A DNA stretch of 64,000 nucleotides from Symsagittifera roscoffensis (Eukaryota > Xenacoelomorpha > Acoela > Convolutidae). Under the pieces are notes generated by a model. It was not told the origin of the DNA, did not search any database, and worked only from the letters and a program-made list of their open reading frames with translations. The stretch spans positions 36,899,716-36,963,715 of the forward strand of contig NC_087064.1 in NCBI RefSeq assembly GCF_963678635.1. The letters run 5' to 3'. The number at the start of each line of letters is the position of its first letter. Position 1 is the stretch's first letter. The position numbers were made by a program, and so were the translations under genes. Positions 1-12,900 of this stretch are shown here, one piece after another.

Positions 1-767
1 AACTAATTTGAGCTTGTTTCCACAGCAAAAAGACCTCTAAAACTAGTTATGATATGCTGGCTAATTTATGCCTTCAAAACAAAATTTCCCAAATTTTGGC
101 CTGGTTAAGCCCTTTCAAATAATTTCATCTACCTTTTGTCAAAATTTGAACCCTGTATCTTATTTAGTGGCAGAGAAAACGGACAAAACATGAAGAAAAA
201 GTTCTTTCATTTTCTCGTTCAAATAAAAAAACTGCTAATTCTATGTCCCGTGACTGTATACAAAAGCCTTAACTACCTTCATCGACTTTTAAAAAAGTCA
301 CCCTGAAAGTACAATGAACAACACTAGCAACTATAATGAAAATTGCTAACTGCGCAAGAAAAGCCCGTGATGTGGTAAAAAAAGCCGACTAAACTTGAGC
401 TGACACGCGAAAGTCCGACAGTTCTTTTTTACCGGAGAACAATTTCAATTACCTACAGACCGAAAAAAAAATATGATCTGGCTAGGACTTGAACCTTAAA
501 ACAAAATTGGTGCAAAGGCAACCACGTGACCTCTAGGCCAGGTGCGAACGAACCTGGTCGATATTAAGGTTCAATAACAAAGCAAGTAGAAAAGCAAGTA
601 AGATTGGTAAAAAAGTTGTTTACAGGGGGAAAAATCTAGCCCCCGATTACAATCCCTTTAAGCTTAAAACATTGGACCACACGCTTAATCTTCACTCAAG
701 TTCGTTGGTTCTTTTTAAAATCAAAATTCTTGATCAAATTCCTTTAGCACTATGCGTTTGTACCAAC
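1..767. other. Downstream intron or flank of the LRR gene, with one tRNA-like repeat
   Basis: No coding exon is recognised here. The stretch is AT-rich. A tRNA-like segment at about 478-550 (listed separately) is the only structured element seen. The part at 610-670 resembles sequence near 45.76 kb and 46.86 kb (a motif of the form 'CCCGATT-CAATaCCcTT'), so it is probably part of a dispersed repeat. The LRR gene presumably continues to the left of the window. Confidence 0.5.
478..550 (-). repeat. tRNA-derived SINE-like head
   Basis: Read on the minus strand, this segment has an A-box-like TGGCCTAGAGG and a B-box-like GGTTCAAGTCC at tRNA-like spacing. It lacks a convincing cloverleaf, so I call it a tRNA-derived repeat and not a tRNA gene. 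Confidence 0.45.
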
Positions 768-950
768 CCTTATGTATGTGACCGTTTCTGGAGTGATTTT
801 GGAGCAGCCAGAGATGTAGAGTTCTGTGAGGGTGGGACAGCACCTGGCGAGTGTCTTGATAGAGGAGTTGGTGATGTTGTTGTTGCCTGCAATGTTGATC
901 TCACTCAAGTCGCAGTTCACTGCTAAACAAGCCACCCCGTAGTCAGTCAC
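768..950 (-). CDS. LRR gene exon 11 (last in window)
   Basis: The acceptor is CTGCAG at 951-956, and the exon opens in phase 0 with [20 protein letters not shown]. Two LRRs follow, ending [19 protein letters not shown]. The donor is uncertain: a GT at 766-767 keeps phase 0, while another GT a few bases on is also possible. The junction with exon 10 reads as one continuous repeat (GACRQ/VTDYG), which supports the splice. Confidence 0.8.
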
Positions 951-3900
951 CTGCAGTAAAAAGCTATATTTACTACTCAAACCTGCTTCATTATTCCGTA
1001 ATCAGAACCTAGTTTTTTTGTTGATTTTGCATCCGACCGTAAATTTTGTGTGTAAAATTTACCACAATAAAAGCTCAGAACGCAAACTTCCGATAAAATA
1101 AATAGTTAAAGAGTTTTTGCAGAGGAAAAAACGATAGCAAGAAACCTTATATTTTAGACTTAATTTCAGAGTAAAAAGCGTCAGAGTAAATATTACATGG
1201 CCAAATACAAACAAGGATAGCCGGTTACTGTGCAAATAGCACAGAAAGATCCGACCATAGTCTTAAAAAATACTAAAAAAATTTATTCAAAATAGTGTCT
1301 TTTGTTTTCTGTGTGGTGTGATAAAAATATCTTAACGAGAAAAATAACATCGGCATTTTCAACAGTCATAGTAAATTAGGCCAATTGGAAAACATTTTTT
1401 GTAGAAAAATGACTAGAATACAAAAAAAACCAACTTTTTTTTTCTAATTTTTAAATTTTTTTTTTGAAATTTGAGTTTCTGATTCCAAAAAAGCGCTTAA
1501 AAAATTCCCAAAAACAACTTTACTCGCGTAAAACAAGAGTTCACAGCTTAAATTAAGCTTAATTGAGCTTATGTAGGCCTGCACGCTCACTTCTTAGCTC
1601 AAAATAAGATAAAAAGCATAAATTTTAAACTTGTTTTTCTCGAGACTAAGGAAGTTTTTACAAAACTTTTCAATGTCGTTCGAATCACGACTGAAAGGGC
1701 TTCAATATGAAATACCACTCGACCCATAATGATGATTATTTGTGGTACCCGATTTTGCGCGGAAAAGAGAAAAAAAAACAAAGATAGCCGGTTGTTGTGC
1801 AAGTAGCACAGAATGTTCCGACCATATTCATGAAAAAAATTACAAAGTTTTTTTTAAAACTTCTTCAAATTAGTGTCCTTTAAGTGAGTGGTGTGATTCG
1901 AGAACTAAACAATCGCGTAGAGAATTAGATAATTAGGAATGGCCGACAAAATTTGTACAACAGTTTTAATTTTTGTTGAAAATCTTATTGTCAAATAAGA
2001 GTGGCAAGAAACATTCAAAACTAGTTTTCTTGATAGTAAAATCAAATTTTTGTTATTTTAAAGTTATAACACAGAGGCGAAGCGGCGCTTCGAGAACACT
2101 AGCAAGAATACGACAAAAAGCAGCTATATAACGCTCAATAATAAAAATTAGAAATAAGCCTCAAATTAGTTTTAAAAAAATCGGCTACGTCTGAAATTCC
2201 AACCTGAGACCAAGAGATTAAGAGTCTCATACAGTAACCACTCAGCCACGGACGCTTAATAGGCGCCAAAGACAAGCGACAATGCTACAGTGAAATTGTG
2301 AAAAGTCAGGTTAGAAAAAAAAGGTTCGTAAAAATACACTAAGCTGATCGCTAGTGTAAAAAAAATAGTTAATTGTCATATAACGAACGTTACTCGATCG
2401 CATTTTTCACTCGAAATTGAACTAAAAATCAAAAAATTTAAAGCAGTTTTTCTCGTGACAGGAAGAATATTCTAGAAATTTTTAATATCGTTCGAATCAG
2501 AACTGAAAGGGCTTTAATATGATATACCACTCAACTCTCTCCGATAATTATTTGTGATAGCTGATTTTGCGTGTAAAACAAAGAAAAAACTAAAACAGCC
2601 GAATAAAAAGTTCCTCCCCATTGTCAATGATCAGAATAAGAAAAAACTAAACACAGAGGCGAAGCTGTGCTTCGCAAACACTTGCAAGAACACGACCAAA
2701 AAGCAGCTCTATCAAGTGAAATAAGATAAAGTAGAAATATGCCTCGATTTAGCAAAAACTCGGCTACTTGTATGAATCTCGAATCTGCGATCTTGCATTT
2801 TAGAGTCTCATGCACTAACCACAGATGCTAAAATTCACGAAAAACTAGCCAATAATGTCCTATTAACGAAACAACATGTCCTATTAAATTGCCAATTCGA
2901 TGCCGCAAAAGCAGCACCGAATACAAGCAAAAAGGCACAATTTTGCTTGTATTAAATTGGAAAGCATACAGCCAAATTATGTATATATTATGCATTTCAA
3001 AAAAATTACGAGATAGATTGAGTCGGAAAATTTCTGAAGTCGAGCTTTTTCTCTTTGTACTGCTACTGCTGTTTGAAACAAATGACTTTTTTCGGTTCAT
3101 TTGATGAATTAAAAATGCATCGACTGTGTTAATTTTTTACTAATCAAATGTTAAAGCACAAATGACATCATACAGCAGTCTACCGTTCAAAGTGCCACCA
3201 AAAGTAAGACTTTTAATTGCGACTTAGGTTAGAAAAAAAACAGAAAGTTCGTACTAATACACTCGCTTCGCAAGTGTAAACACGCCCGGTTACAAATTTC
3301 CTCCACATTTTTGAAGTAATCGGAACAAAAAAAGGTAGCCTGCTGCTGAAATAGTAATTCAGACATTTCTGACCACAATTTCGACGGCATTTTTTTTTTA
3401 TTTTTCGAGGCAACAATTAACGATTAAACACAGAGGTGAAGCAGAGCTTCGCACCAATTGTGATATAAAAACAAAGAACTGTGTTAACGTAAAAACATGA
3501 TTATGCCTTACAACCACTATATATTTCATGTTTATCAAAGACATGTTTTTAACGAATAATTATAGTCCAAACAATCTCTAAAAAACATAAAATTCATAGA
3601 ACTCATTTGACGAAGCCAAACCGCGGGTGACAAAATCATTTCTTAAACAGGGTAAAAACCAAATTTTCTGAAAAAAGTAATCCGATTAAAACATAATTAA
3701 GATATACTGAAACATATAAACCATTTAGTTATTTTTTGTAACTAAAACGTTAACCATAAAACAAAATAGACTTGAAATCAGCAAAAGCTTGCATTAGTTC
3801 TTGAAGCACAATTAACAGCACCATTAAAGGAAAATGTCACAATGACTTTCAAATAACGAAAAAATTGCCTGAATCACAGGAAAACTGAGCTGTGGCGGCT

Positions 3901-6900
3901 AGTCCGCAAAAAAATGCCATAACTTCCTCTCCTGACGTAAATCGGAATTTTGCAGTTTGAAGCTCGGCTGTTACTTCTGGTCCTGTAGAAAAAAAAGGGA
4001 CGGAAACAGAAAAAATTAAAAATGCTTCTTGAGAAAGAAAAATTGAATATCAATTTTAAGATTAGGAGTATCACGTCCTCATCTCTGCTCCACGACCGCT
4101 TGTAATTTTACTAACACTAGCCACCAATAAAGCAGCAAAAATACGAGCAAAAAAACTATCTCAATGTTCCGGATTTGAATCTCCGACCTGATGATTAAGA
4201 GTGTCACTTACGTCCTCGGATCTGCACCACTGTAACGTGTAAGTAAACTAGTGGTGGCCCAGCTAATGCTGGATATACCTGTTCAATATTTTTAACCACA
4301 TATTGTACTGATACGGGAATGCGTAATTTTCAAAATTTCAAAAATACACTTTACGCAAAACATGGTTAGCTGCTCTGCTTATGTAGGAAATTAGCTGCTT
4401 ACATAAAAGAGAAAACTACTACTCGCTCTTTTAATTGAATTCTTCATCTCAGATTTGGCTGGGTATTTTTATGGAAAAAGTGAAAAAGATTTCAAAAAAC
4501 GATCACTAATCAAAAATTTGACCTTTTCTAAATCATTAAATTTTTCTCTACTAAAGCATGGGAATAGCCTCTTACGCAGGGAAAAATTACATATCCTTAT
4601 TTTAGATACAACACTTGATATCAGATTTAGCTAGCAGTTTTCGAGAAAAATGACTAAATTTCTTCAAAAACTGGATAAAATTTCAAAAATTTTCCCGAAG
4701 TCCACATCGGCTTTTCTACAAAAAAGAAAAGTGTGAAACAGATTACGCAGGGAAAACCTAAGCAACATATTAGCTTCCAAAAAAAACGGGCTTCAGAAAA
4801 TGGAAATTCTTTAAAGTCTTTTTTCAAAACGCAGAGCATAGCCGCTTGCGCAGGGAAGATTCAAATCAGTGATTTTTGCTTTCGCGCATAACTGGTTTTT
4901 TTGCTTTTCGGCTTTCTCCGATTTGGCAGAGTAGTTTTTGAGAAAGATTTAAAAAATAACCAAATTGTCAAAAAATGGTCTTGTTCGAGGCCATAATTTT
5001 TTTTCTACCGGATTTAGGGAATAACCGCTTGAGAAGGGGTGATCCTCAAGTTTTGTTCTTTTGATTGAAACCTTAATCTCAGTTTTCTGCATATAAAATT
5101 AGAGAAAATAAAAAAAAGTCAAAACAAATAGGTCATAAATCCCCCTACTGAAACTTTCGCAGGCCGTAGAACGTGGGTTAAAATGAAAAAAGACAAGCAA
5201 AATACGCAGGCCCATAAAAGAGCAGCCTGTTTTTCCATTGTTACCATTTATTGAAAAAAGTGCAGTAATTTTTGAGAAATATTGAAATTCAGCAAAAAGG
5301 TCAAAAATTTTCCAAAGCGTCGCTAAAAAACAAACAAAAAACAACAAATGCCATACATTTTCATAATACTTGTTTTTCTAAACAGTACCTAACACTAGCT
5401 AAAATAAAGCAATAACTTATGCTATTAAATAGCTTATGCTTAAATAGGCTTAGATATGATTAAATTGAAATATTCCAAATGAAGACTGTTATTGGCAACT
5501 TAAATTAGAAAAAAAATCTTCCTTATAATTCAATATGCTCCGCTTGTGTCATTCCGTTAGACATAGTGCTAACACAAGACAAAAACCATTGTTCCGACCT
5601 TGAACCTATAATTATTTTACAAAAAATTTGCAAGTTCATTAAGACAGAAAATTAAGTGTTCTTCCTTCGATATAATTTTGAATAACGGCTTCTTGACTGC
5701 TTATGAGTTTTGCGAAGTTACATTCTCAATGATGTTTCTCTCAATGATATGTTTGTTTTTGAAAAGTCCATGCATGATACCAGGCGTTCTTACAGTAAAT
5801 TTTTACAAATACCAATTTCTAAGCGAACCATTTCCTAAGGAGAAAGACATTCAATTGCATTCAGTTGCACACTAAATTATATCGAAGTTATACCAGATAG
5901 TGTATTTGAGTTGACCACAAATATAATTGATCGGAATTATACCAGATAATGTATGTGAATTGAACAAAAAATAGGTAAGCTTTATCATGAAACAAAATCA
6001 TCGTTTTTGTCTTAGCATCTAGTCGCAATCAAATAAATAAAAAAAATACGCAACAGTAATAAAGGGAGAGCCCAAAACAAATGCTGCCCTTTTCGACAGC
6101 ACGTTTGCTTTATATACAAAGATATCGCCAACCATGGGCCAAATGCTTTGCGTTTGAAAAAGATATCTAAAAACATTTGGTGCAATAAAAAAGGTGGCAT
6201 TTCTCGTTGTGATAATTGTACCTGTCTACAAGCACCCAGTGATATCTTCTTAAGAGTTGTTGCACATTTAGCTGCCAGCAGTTGCAGTATCTCATCGTCC
6301 ACTGTCTGGATCCTACTGAGATTCACCTTCTCCAGACTGTCACACCTGTCCCCTACCAATTCCAGCAGTCCACGTTCCAGCTAAACATGGCCACAAACGA
6401 CCACAATTCACATACATTTGTTTGGTAGATGAAAACCCAAATAACCAAATTTCTTTGACCCATTCCCCAAAGACACGCTTAAAAACGAACAATTGACAAA
6501 AAAGACAATTATTTTAAGGATGCAACAATCCTCTTTTAGCTACAGAAGTCTTTGTTAATAAGATCACTTTTTAGAAAGATCAGTTTTGTCTTTGAGATGC
6601 CACAGTACCATAAAAATTCGGACACAAATTTACCATTGTTAATGGATGGCTTAAATGATACAGCGAATTGACGAGCGAGAACACGACAAAAAGCAGCTGT
6701 ATGAAGTGAAGTAAGATAAACAGAAATAAGCCTCGATGTAGTAGAACTTTGCTACGTATGGGCTTCGAACCTAATACCTCGAAAATTGGAGTCTCACTCC
6801 CTGCCTTCTCGTCCACTAACGCTTAACAACCGACAAACACTAATCAACAATAAAGTAGCTACATATGCTAATAAACTGCCAATGCGATGCAGCAAAAGTA

Positions 6901-9900
6901 GCAACAAATGCAAATAGACACAATTTGGCAGGTAATAGTTTAGAATATAAGAAACTGAAGGCATCCACGCTAACTTTGCAAGTAAAAAAATCGAAAACAT
7001 AAAGCCAAATTATAGCTAACTTAAACATACAAAAATAATGCGAGAAATATTGATTTGGAAAATTTCTGAAATCCAGCTTTTATTATTGTACAGATATTTG
7101 AAGCAAATAACCTTTTTCGGTTCAATTGAACAATGAGAAATGCATCAAATGTGCTAACTTATTTCTAATCGAATGTCAAAGCACATGCTATTAAAAAGCA
7201 GTAAAGGTGCCTCAAAAGTGGCACCAATATTTGCGACTTAGGTTCGGAAAAAAACAATAGTCGTGCTATTACACTGCGCTCACAAAAGTTCGCTAGTGTA
7301 CGCACTCTCTAAATGTCGCGATTAGCCTAATTGTTGTGATAAACTTATTAAATAGGGATGAGCCAGCGAGGCATGGTGTTGTAAGCAATATTTACATCAG
7401 AAATCTCGTGAAATTCAAAAATTCAAATGATGGAAGATTGGAGAAACTGCCAAAACCCAATCCCCAGTAATGGTCAGTGCAGCGTGTGTGATGACTCAGG
7501 CGACGCATCACCGTGGTTATCTTGTGTTCTTTGCAATAGACGGGCACATATGGAATGTCTTGGTCTTGGACCAGGCAGTGGAATAATCACAGGGAACATA
7601 GCATGGTCTTGTACAAGTTGTGGGCCTCTCACGAAGCTAAGTACCCTTTTATCTTGCTTTAATGAAATGGAAAAGAAACTAGCTAATGTGATGAAACTCA
7701 GCGACAAAGTTAATAGGATGGATAAAGAAATCCATTATATGAAAACTAACGCGGGAAGAGAATCCCGTAATTACAGCCAAGTTGCTGCTGGTAATGCACA
7801 AACCCATGTAAATTATGATGACCAGATCACAATTCAGAAGCCTGATTTTTCGTTTATCAAAGGCATGCATCTCAGAAATGACAGTGTATCGTCGAACAGT
7901 TCTAGTCGAAAAAAGCGAACCCGAGTGGAAACGCCCGAAAAAAAGCCAGCGGCAATTATTGGAACGTCTGACTCACAAACATTTTTAGGGGTATCAAAAC
8001 CACCACCTAGAAGACACATTTATGTTGGTCGTATTAGCAAAGATTATACCGCAGATGATGTTATTAAATGATGTAATGAAAAAGATGCGCCACTGCAACA
8101 TATCAGGGAAGTTTCAATAGAAAACGGCTCTTTCAGAAGTTTTCACTGCGTTTTCTCCGGAGATTGTTGTGAAAAAATCGAAAATTCTGCTTTCTGGCCG
8201 AAAAATGTTGTGGTCAAAAGATTTTTCTTAAACGATAATGCTAAGACATGGTTGAAGTCTCTATCAAACAAGCCTTGACTATCAAAAGCTTTGAAGACTT
8301 CAATTTCCATTAGCTTATTGAATGCGCGCTCGGTCAGAAATAAAACATCAGATATTGCTTCAATACTTCTATCAAATGATTTTGATTTATTTTTTCTTAC
8401 GGAAACGTGGCTGAAACATGATAGCAATGAAAATTATTTACTACGTCAGTGTTGTTCTAATTTGGAAATTTATGACACTTTTAGCCAGCCAAGAAATTAC
8501 TCTAATGGAGGTGGAATAGCATTGATTTGTAGATGCGACTTCAAAGTCAACCAGTTATCATCGCTGAATCAAGCAGAGATAGAGCTAAAAGTTCTCGAAA
8601 TATCCTTTCCGACCTGTCGTATATTATTCATCATCTGCTATAGGCCTCCATGTGGAGATTTTTTGATTTTTAAAGAACAATTATACAACATGATTTACGA
8701 ATTTTCCACTGATTATGATTTATGTGTGATATTGGGTGATTTCAACGTACACTTCTTTAATAATAAAGACAATCGTTATTTACTCCTCCAAGATGTCTTT
8801 CAAGAGTTTGGTCTGAAACAAATTATAAACGAACCAACACATTGCTCTGGAAATATTTTAGACTTAGTAGCTATTACAGATGAAATAAAAATATCGCAAT
8901 TAAACGTGATCCCTTTCGAAGTTTCTGACCATCATGTTATATCTTTTCTACTACCAATAAGTGTTTCAATGGCAGAACGAATTTTAAAACCTTACAGAAA
9001 ATGGGACAATATTGATCTTATAGAATTAGCTGGAGAAATAGAAAGTAACTTACTGATCAATCAAATCAGTTTCGAAGAAAACAACACAGCCATGAAGGAT
9101 TTCTCTGACATAGTAGCTGAAGTTGCAATTGATATTAACCCAACTAAATTTCGGCTTTTTAGAAAACGTAACTGCAAATTTTTTGACCATGACTTGCAAA
9201 CGATGAAGCAAAGCGCCGTAAGTTTGAACGAATCTTCAATAAAGTTCCTTCACTGGAAAATAGATTGACTCTGAAGAATGCCAATCTGGATTGTCGCAAG
9301 TTATTTAAAGAGAAACAGTTTGATTACTACAATAGGGAAGTAAATCGTATCAAATCACAACCAAGGAGCTCATACAGTTCTTTCAATGAAGTTTTAGGAA
9401 TTGATACGAGATCAGTGCTACCCAATAATTGTTCTTTATCAGATCTGGCAGATAAATTTAATACTTTCTTTATTGAGAAAATTGAGAGCGTCATTGCTTC
9501 ATTGAAACCTCATAACTTTTATTACCGTGACTCAAATGAAACATTAGCCAGAGACAAAGTGAAATTTAGTTCGTTCAATAAAGTTACTTGTGATGATATT
9601 TATAAAGCAATTGCATCCATGTCCAATGCTACCAGCCCCTGCGATTCTATGCCAACTGAGATTATGAGGAAAATTCAAAAAAGCTGGGTGCCAACTTTTA
9701 CTGGCATACTGAACAATTGTTTACAGAAAGGACATTTCCCAAATGTTTTCAAGTTAGGCATTATAAGTCCTTTTCTGAAGAAAGCAACACTTGATAGAAA
9801 TCTGTTGTCTTCTTATAGACCTGTTACCCAATTATCTTTTTCATCCAAAATTTTTGAGAGAGTAATCTCGATTCAATTGCTGCATCTTTTAAACAAGCTT

Positions 9901-12900
9901 GATATTCTCGATCCTTATCAATCAGCGTATCGTAAAGGATATAGCACTGAATTAGCACTTTTGAACACCAGTAATGACATTCTTAACAAGCTTTCAAGCA
10001 AATGCCCCGTAATCTTAGTGGCTCTTGACTTAAGTGCTGCCTTTGACACGGTCTCTTATGATATTTTATTACGCCGTCTGGAAAATTACACTGGACTTGA
10101 AGGAGCAGCTCTTGAACTTTGTAAGTCTTATTTATGTGGTCGCTACCAGGCAGTTAAAATTAGTAGCTGGTTATCTTCGACTGAATCTGTGAAAAATGGA
10201 GTTCCCCAAGGATCCATATTAGGTCCTCTATTTTTTAGCATTTACCTTTTACCTCTACGGTCTCTCTTTTTATCTCTTGATTTGAATTATCAAATTTATG
10301 CGGATGATGGTTTAATTTACTTATCAGCCGCAGATTTAAATAGTTCAGTTGATCATCTGAATGCAAGTCTAGTCAAAATTACCAAATGGTTTGAAATGAA
10401 TAATTTGAAAATAAATTCTGATAAAACAGAAGTTCTGTTTGTTGACAGGAAGGTTGCAAGAGAAATAAACATACGTGTTAATAATGAAATTGTCAAATCA
10501 GAAGACACACTTACAGTGCTTGGTTTTATTTTTGATTCCAAATTTAACTTACAACGACAAATCAATTCTGTTTGTAGCTCGGCCTATTACATTCTGCGGA
10601 AACTTTTTAGCATAAAAGCTTTCCTTTCTTTTGAGACCCGACATTTACTCTGTCAATCCCTTATACTTAGCCGCCTTGACTATTGCAATAGCCTATATTT
10701 TGGTTTACCCAATTACCTTTTGATGAAACTGCAGAAAATACAAAATTCAGCTGGACGATTTGTATTCCAACTCAAGAAAGGAACACCAACCAGCCCTTAT
10801 CTACATGATCTACATTGGTTACCAGTCTCGAAGCGAATTGAGTTCAAATTACTGTGCATTGTTTTCAAAGTACTAAACCGAAACTATTTATGTCCAGCAT
10901 TTTTAAGAGACATACTCAAATTAAAACAAAATAGCTATAGCTTGCGTGATGGTCCAAAATTGATAGTACCCAGAGTTAATTCAAGTTTAGGTAGAAGATC
11001 TTTCAGCTATTGTGGAGCAAAACTTTGGAATTCACTGCCCCAGAAAATGCGAGAAGAAACGGACTTTCAGTTATTCAGAAAATCACTGAAGACACATTTA
11101 TTCAGATCTCATTATTACACATCGGCCACGTACTAAGGAGACAGACAAAATAAACACCTTTGAGTACCAAAAAGGGTGTATAATCCAGCAATGATGATGA
11201 TGATGATGAAAAGAAAATCAGCTGAAACTAATTAACACAAATAAACAAGGTTTCAACAGAAAATGAGACAAAAATGGACCTATTTAATTTATTAATTACA
11301 GGAATAAATCAAAATGATTTTCAATTTTACTGTAAAAAAAACCTGAATCTGAATTAAGTTCAAGCTCTGCAAACTAAGCAGACACAACATAGACCACAAA
11401 AACTAAAATATCAAGAGTACTAATGTTAATTCTTAGGTGTACTGTAATAGCTGTAGACGAGTAGTATACTTTAGATTTTCAAGAACTTGAGCATGTCAAT
11501 GGAGAACATTAAAAGTAAGCTAGTGTAGTTCAATGACTCAATTGATTTTGTTAAGCAAATTAAAACAAGCAAGTTTAACCCGAAACAAGTCTAAATTCCA
11601 TAAACAACTCGTAAAAAGGTTCTCTCAATGTCGAAAGAAACTGATGAGAATTTTTGGCTTCCGATGAATTCACAGCAGCGAAATCTTAGTATTCTGGCGA
11701 TTTGATCATCCTTACTTCATCGTACTTTTCGCTCAAAAGTATTCCAGTATCTATTATCTAACTCCTGGACCTGCATTTCAACCCCAATCAAGGCGCAAGA
11801 AAGAAAGCGGAAAAGTTACAAAAATGAACAAAAAGAGGAAATTGCTTTATTTGGTTCACCTTATAAAAACAGCGCTTTCTTTTCTTTTAGATTATTTTCA
11901 TAAATTGCGCTGTAATCTTTAAGCGATTTTAGCCAAAATTCGTGAAAACTCACTTTATAACAGCACATGAGAGACAGGTTCTTGAGTAAGTGTGCATTGT
12001 GCTCTTTGGCAAAGAACGGTTTCAGAGTCTCCCCCGTCATTTCCCTGGATGATATGTGTAGTGTCTGCAGTGCCCTGCAGTGGCCAGCTATGGGCTTCAA
12101 GGCCACATCTGGCAACTCCATGTGGTTGAGGCTAATTGAGACCAGCTGGTGGCCCAGAGAGCGACACATCTGCAACATAAATTGACCCTCGAAGTATCTC
12201 AAAAGAAAGCTAGTACGCTACTGTAGTGTAAAGCACCTATCTTGATGTAAACACTAGCAGAAGAAATTATGAGCATATACAAAATAGCTAAATGTACCGA
12301 TTTAACACCAAACAGACACATTATCTCGCAGCCCAATTATCTCAATTCCTAATTCATACTGTTAGGTGGGGACATTTTTACACTCATACTTTATGTTGAG
12401 CAGGGTTCTGGCATCGCCAGTAAGAAATTAACAGCCGCAAGACTTAATTTGCCCGATTTCACTGAGCGGCTTCGTAATAGCTCTTCCTTGAAATAGCCAA
12501 ATTTGCAATTCTGCCATAGAACGGTCGGTTGTCTCCATTCGTTTTTGATCATCAAGAACCTCGTAAACACCCCATTCCCAAAGTCAATCAAAACGACCGA
12601 ACAATTTACCGCATGATGAATTATTTACAGGCATCCAAATTAGCCATTTAGCGACGAGCGGTTTGAGCTAACATGATTTCAGAAGTCTGTGTTAAACCAA
12701 CTACTCCTTATGATTGTCTTTGTCTATGTTTTGAATTGTTTGTGCGACCTGTTTGAGGAAAGTGGTGTCGTACGCAGTGGCTTCAATCCCATTCAGATTG
12801 ACATGAGTGAGATTGGTCAGCACTGAAGACCCATCTTCACACGCTCCCTTTGCAAGTAGCTTCTCCAGACACTCTGTGTCTATATTCAGACTACCCAGAC

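Larger units (their letters stand above)
951..6221. other. LRR-gene intron (5.3 kb) filled with diverged repeats
   Basis: No exon is seen between the well-fitting splice sites at 950 and 6222. It holds copies of several dispersed repeats: the 'TCGTTCGAATCACGACTG' family (1620-1760, 2440-2590), a duplicated 'GATAGCCGG...GCACAG' segment (about 1217 and 1786), tRNA-like repeats, and a roughly 1.1-kb unit at 4246-5345 related to 44.56-45.39 kb. Confidence 0.6.
7324..11210 (+). mobile_element. LINE (CR1/L2-like, jockey superfamily), nearly full length
   Basis: A non-LTR retrotransposon lying antisense in an LRR-gene intron. It has a PHD-finger ORF1 (7427-8278, one internal TGA) and an ORF2 with APE-type endonuclease and reverse transcriptase (8291-11136, one frameshift near 9210). 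The 3' end is a short ATG repeat (about 11190-11207), as in L2/CR1-like elements whose 3' termini are short tandem repeats and not poly(A). The 5' end is placed at a 32-bp motif (7324-7355) also found at 63519-63550, so the exact start is inferred. The frameshift and stop make this copy inactive as read. Confidence 0.85.

Noticed and set aside
2165-2260. Functional tRNA-Lys gene
   Set aside because: The anticodon arm matches, but the T arm and acceptor do not pair well, and the segment sits inside a dispersed repeat.
2828-3104. Overlapping 70-90-codon frames on both strands near 3 kb
   Set aside because: They lie inside the 640-bp repeat copy A, and other copies do not keep them open.
12701-12748. 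Stop at 12701 as the end of the LRR gene
   Set aside because: Splicing at 12749/12748 joins in phase to further LRR exons; kept only as a possible short isoform.
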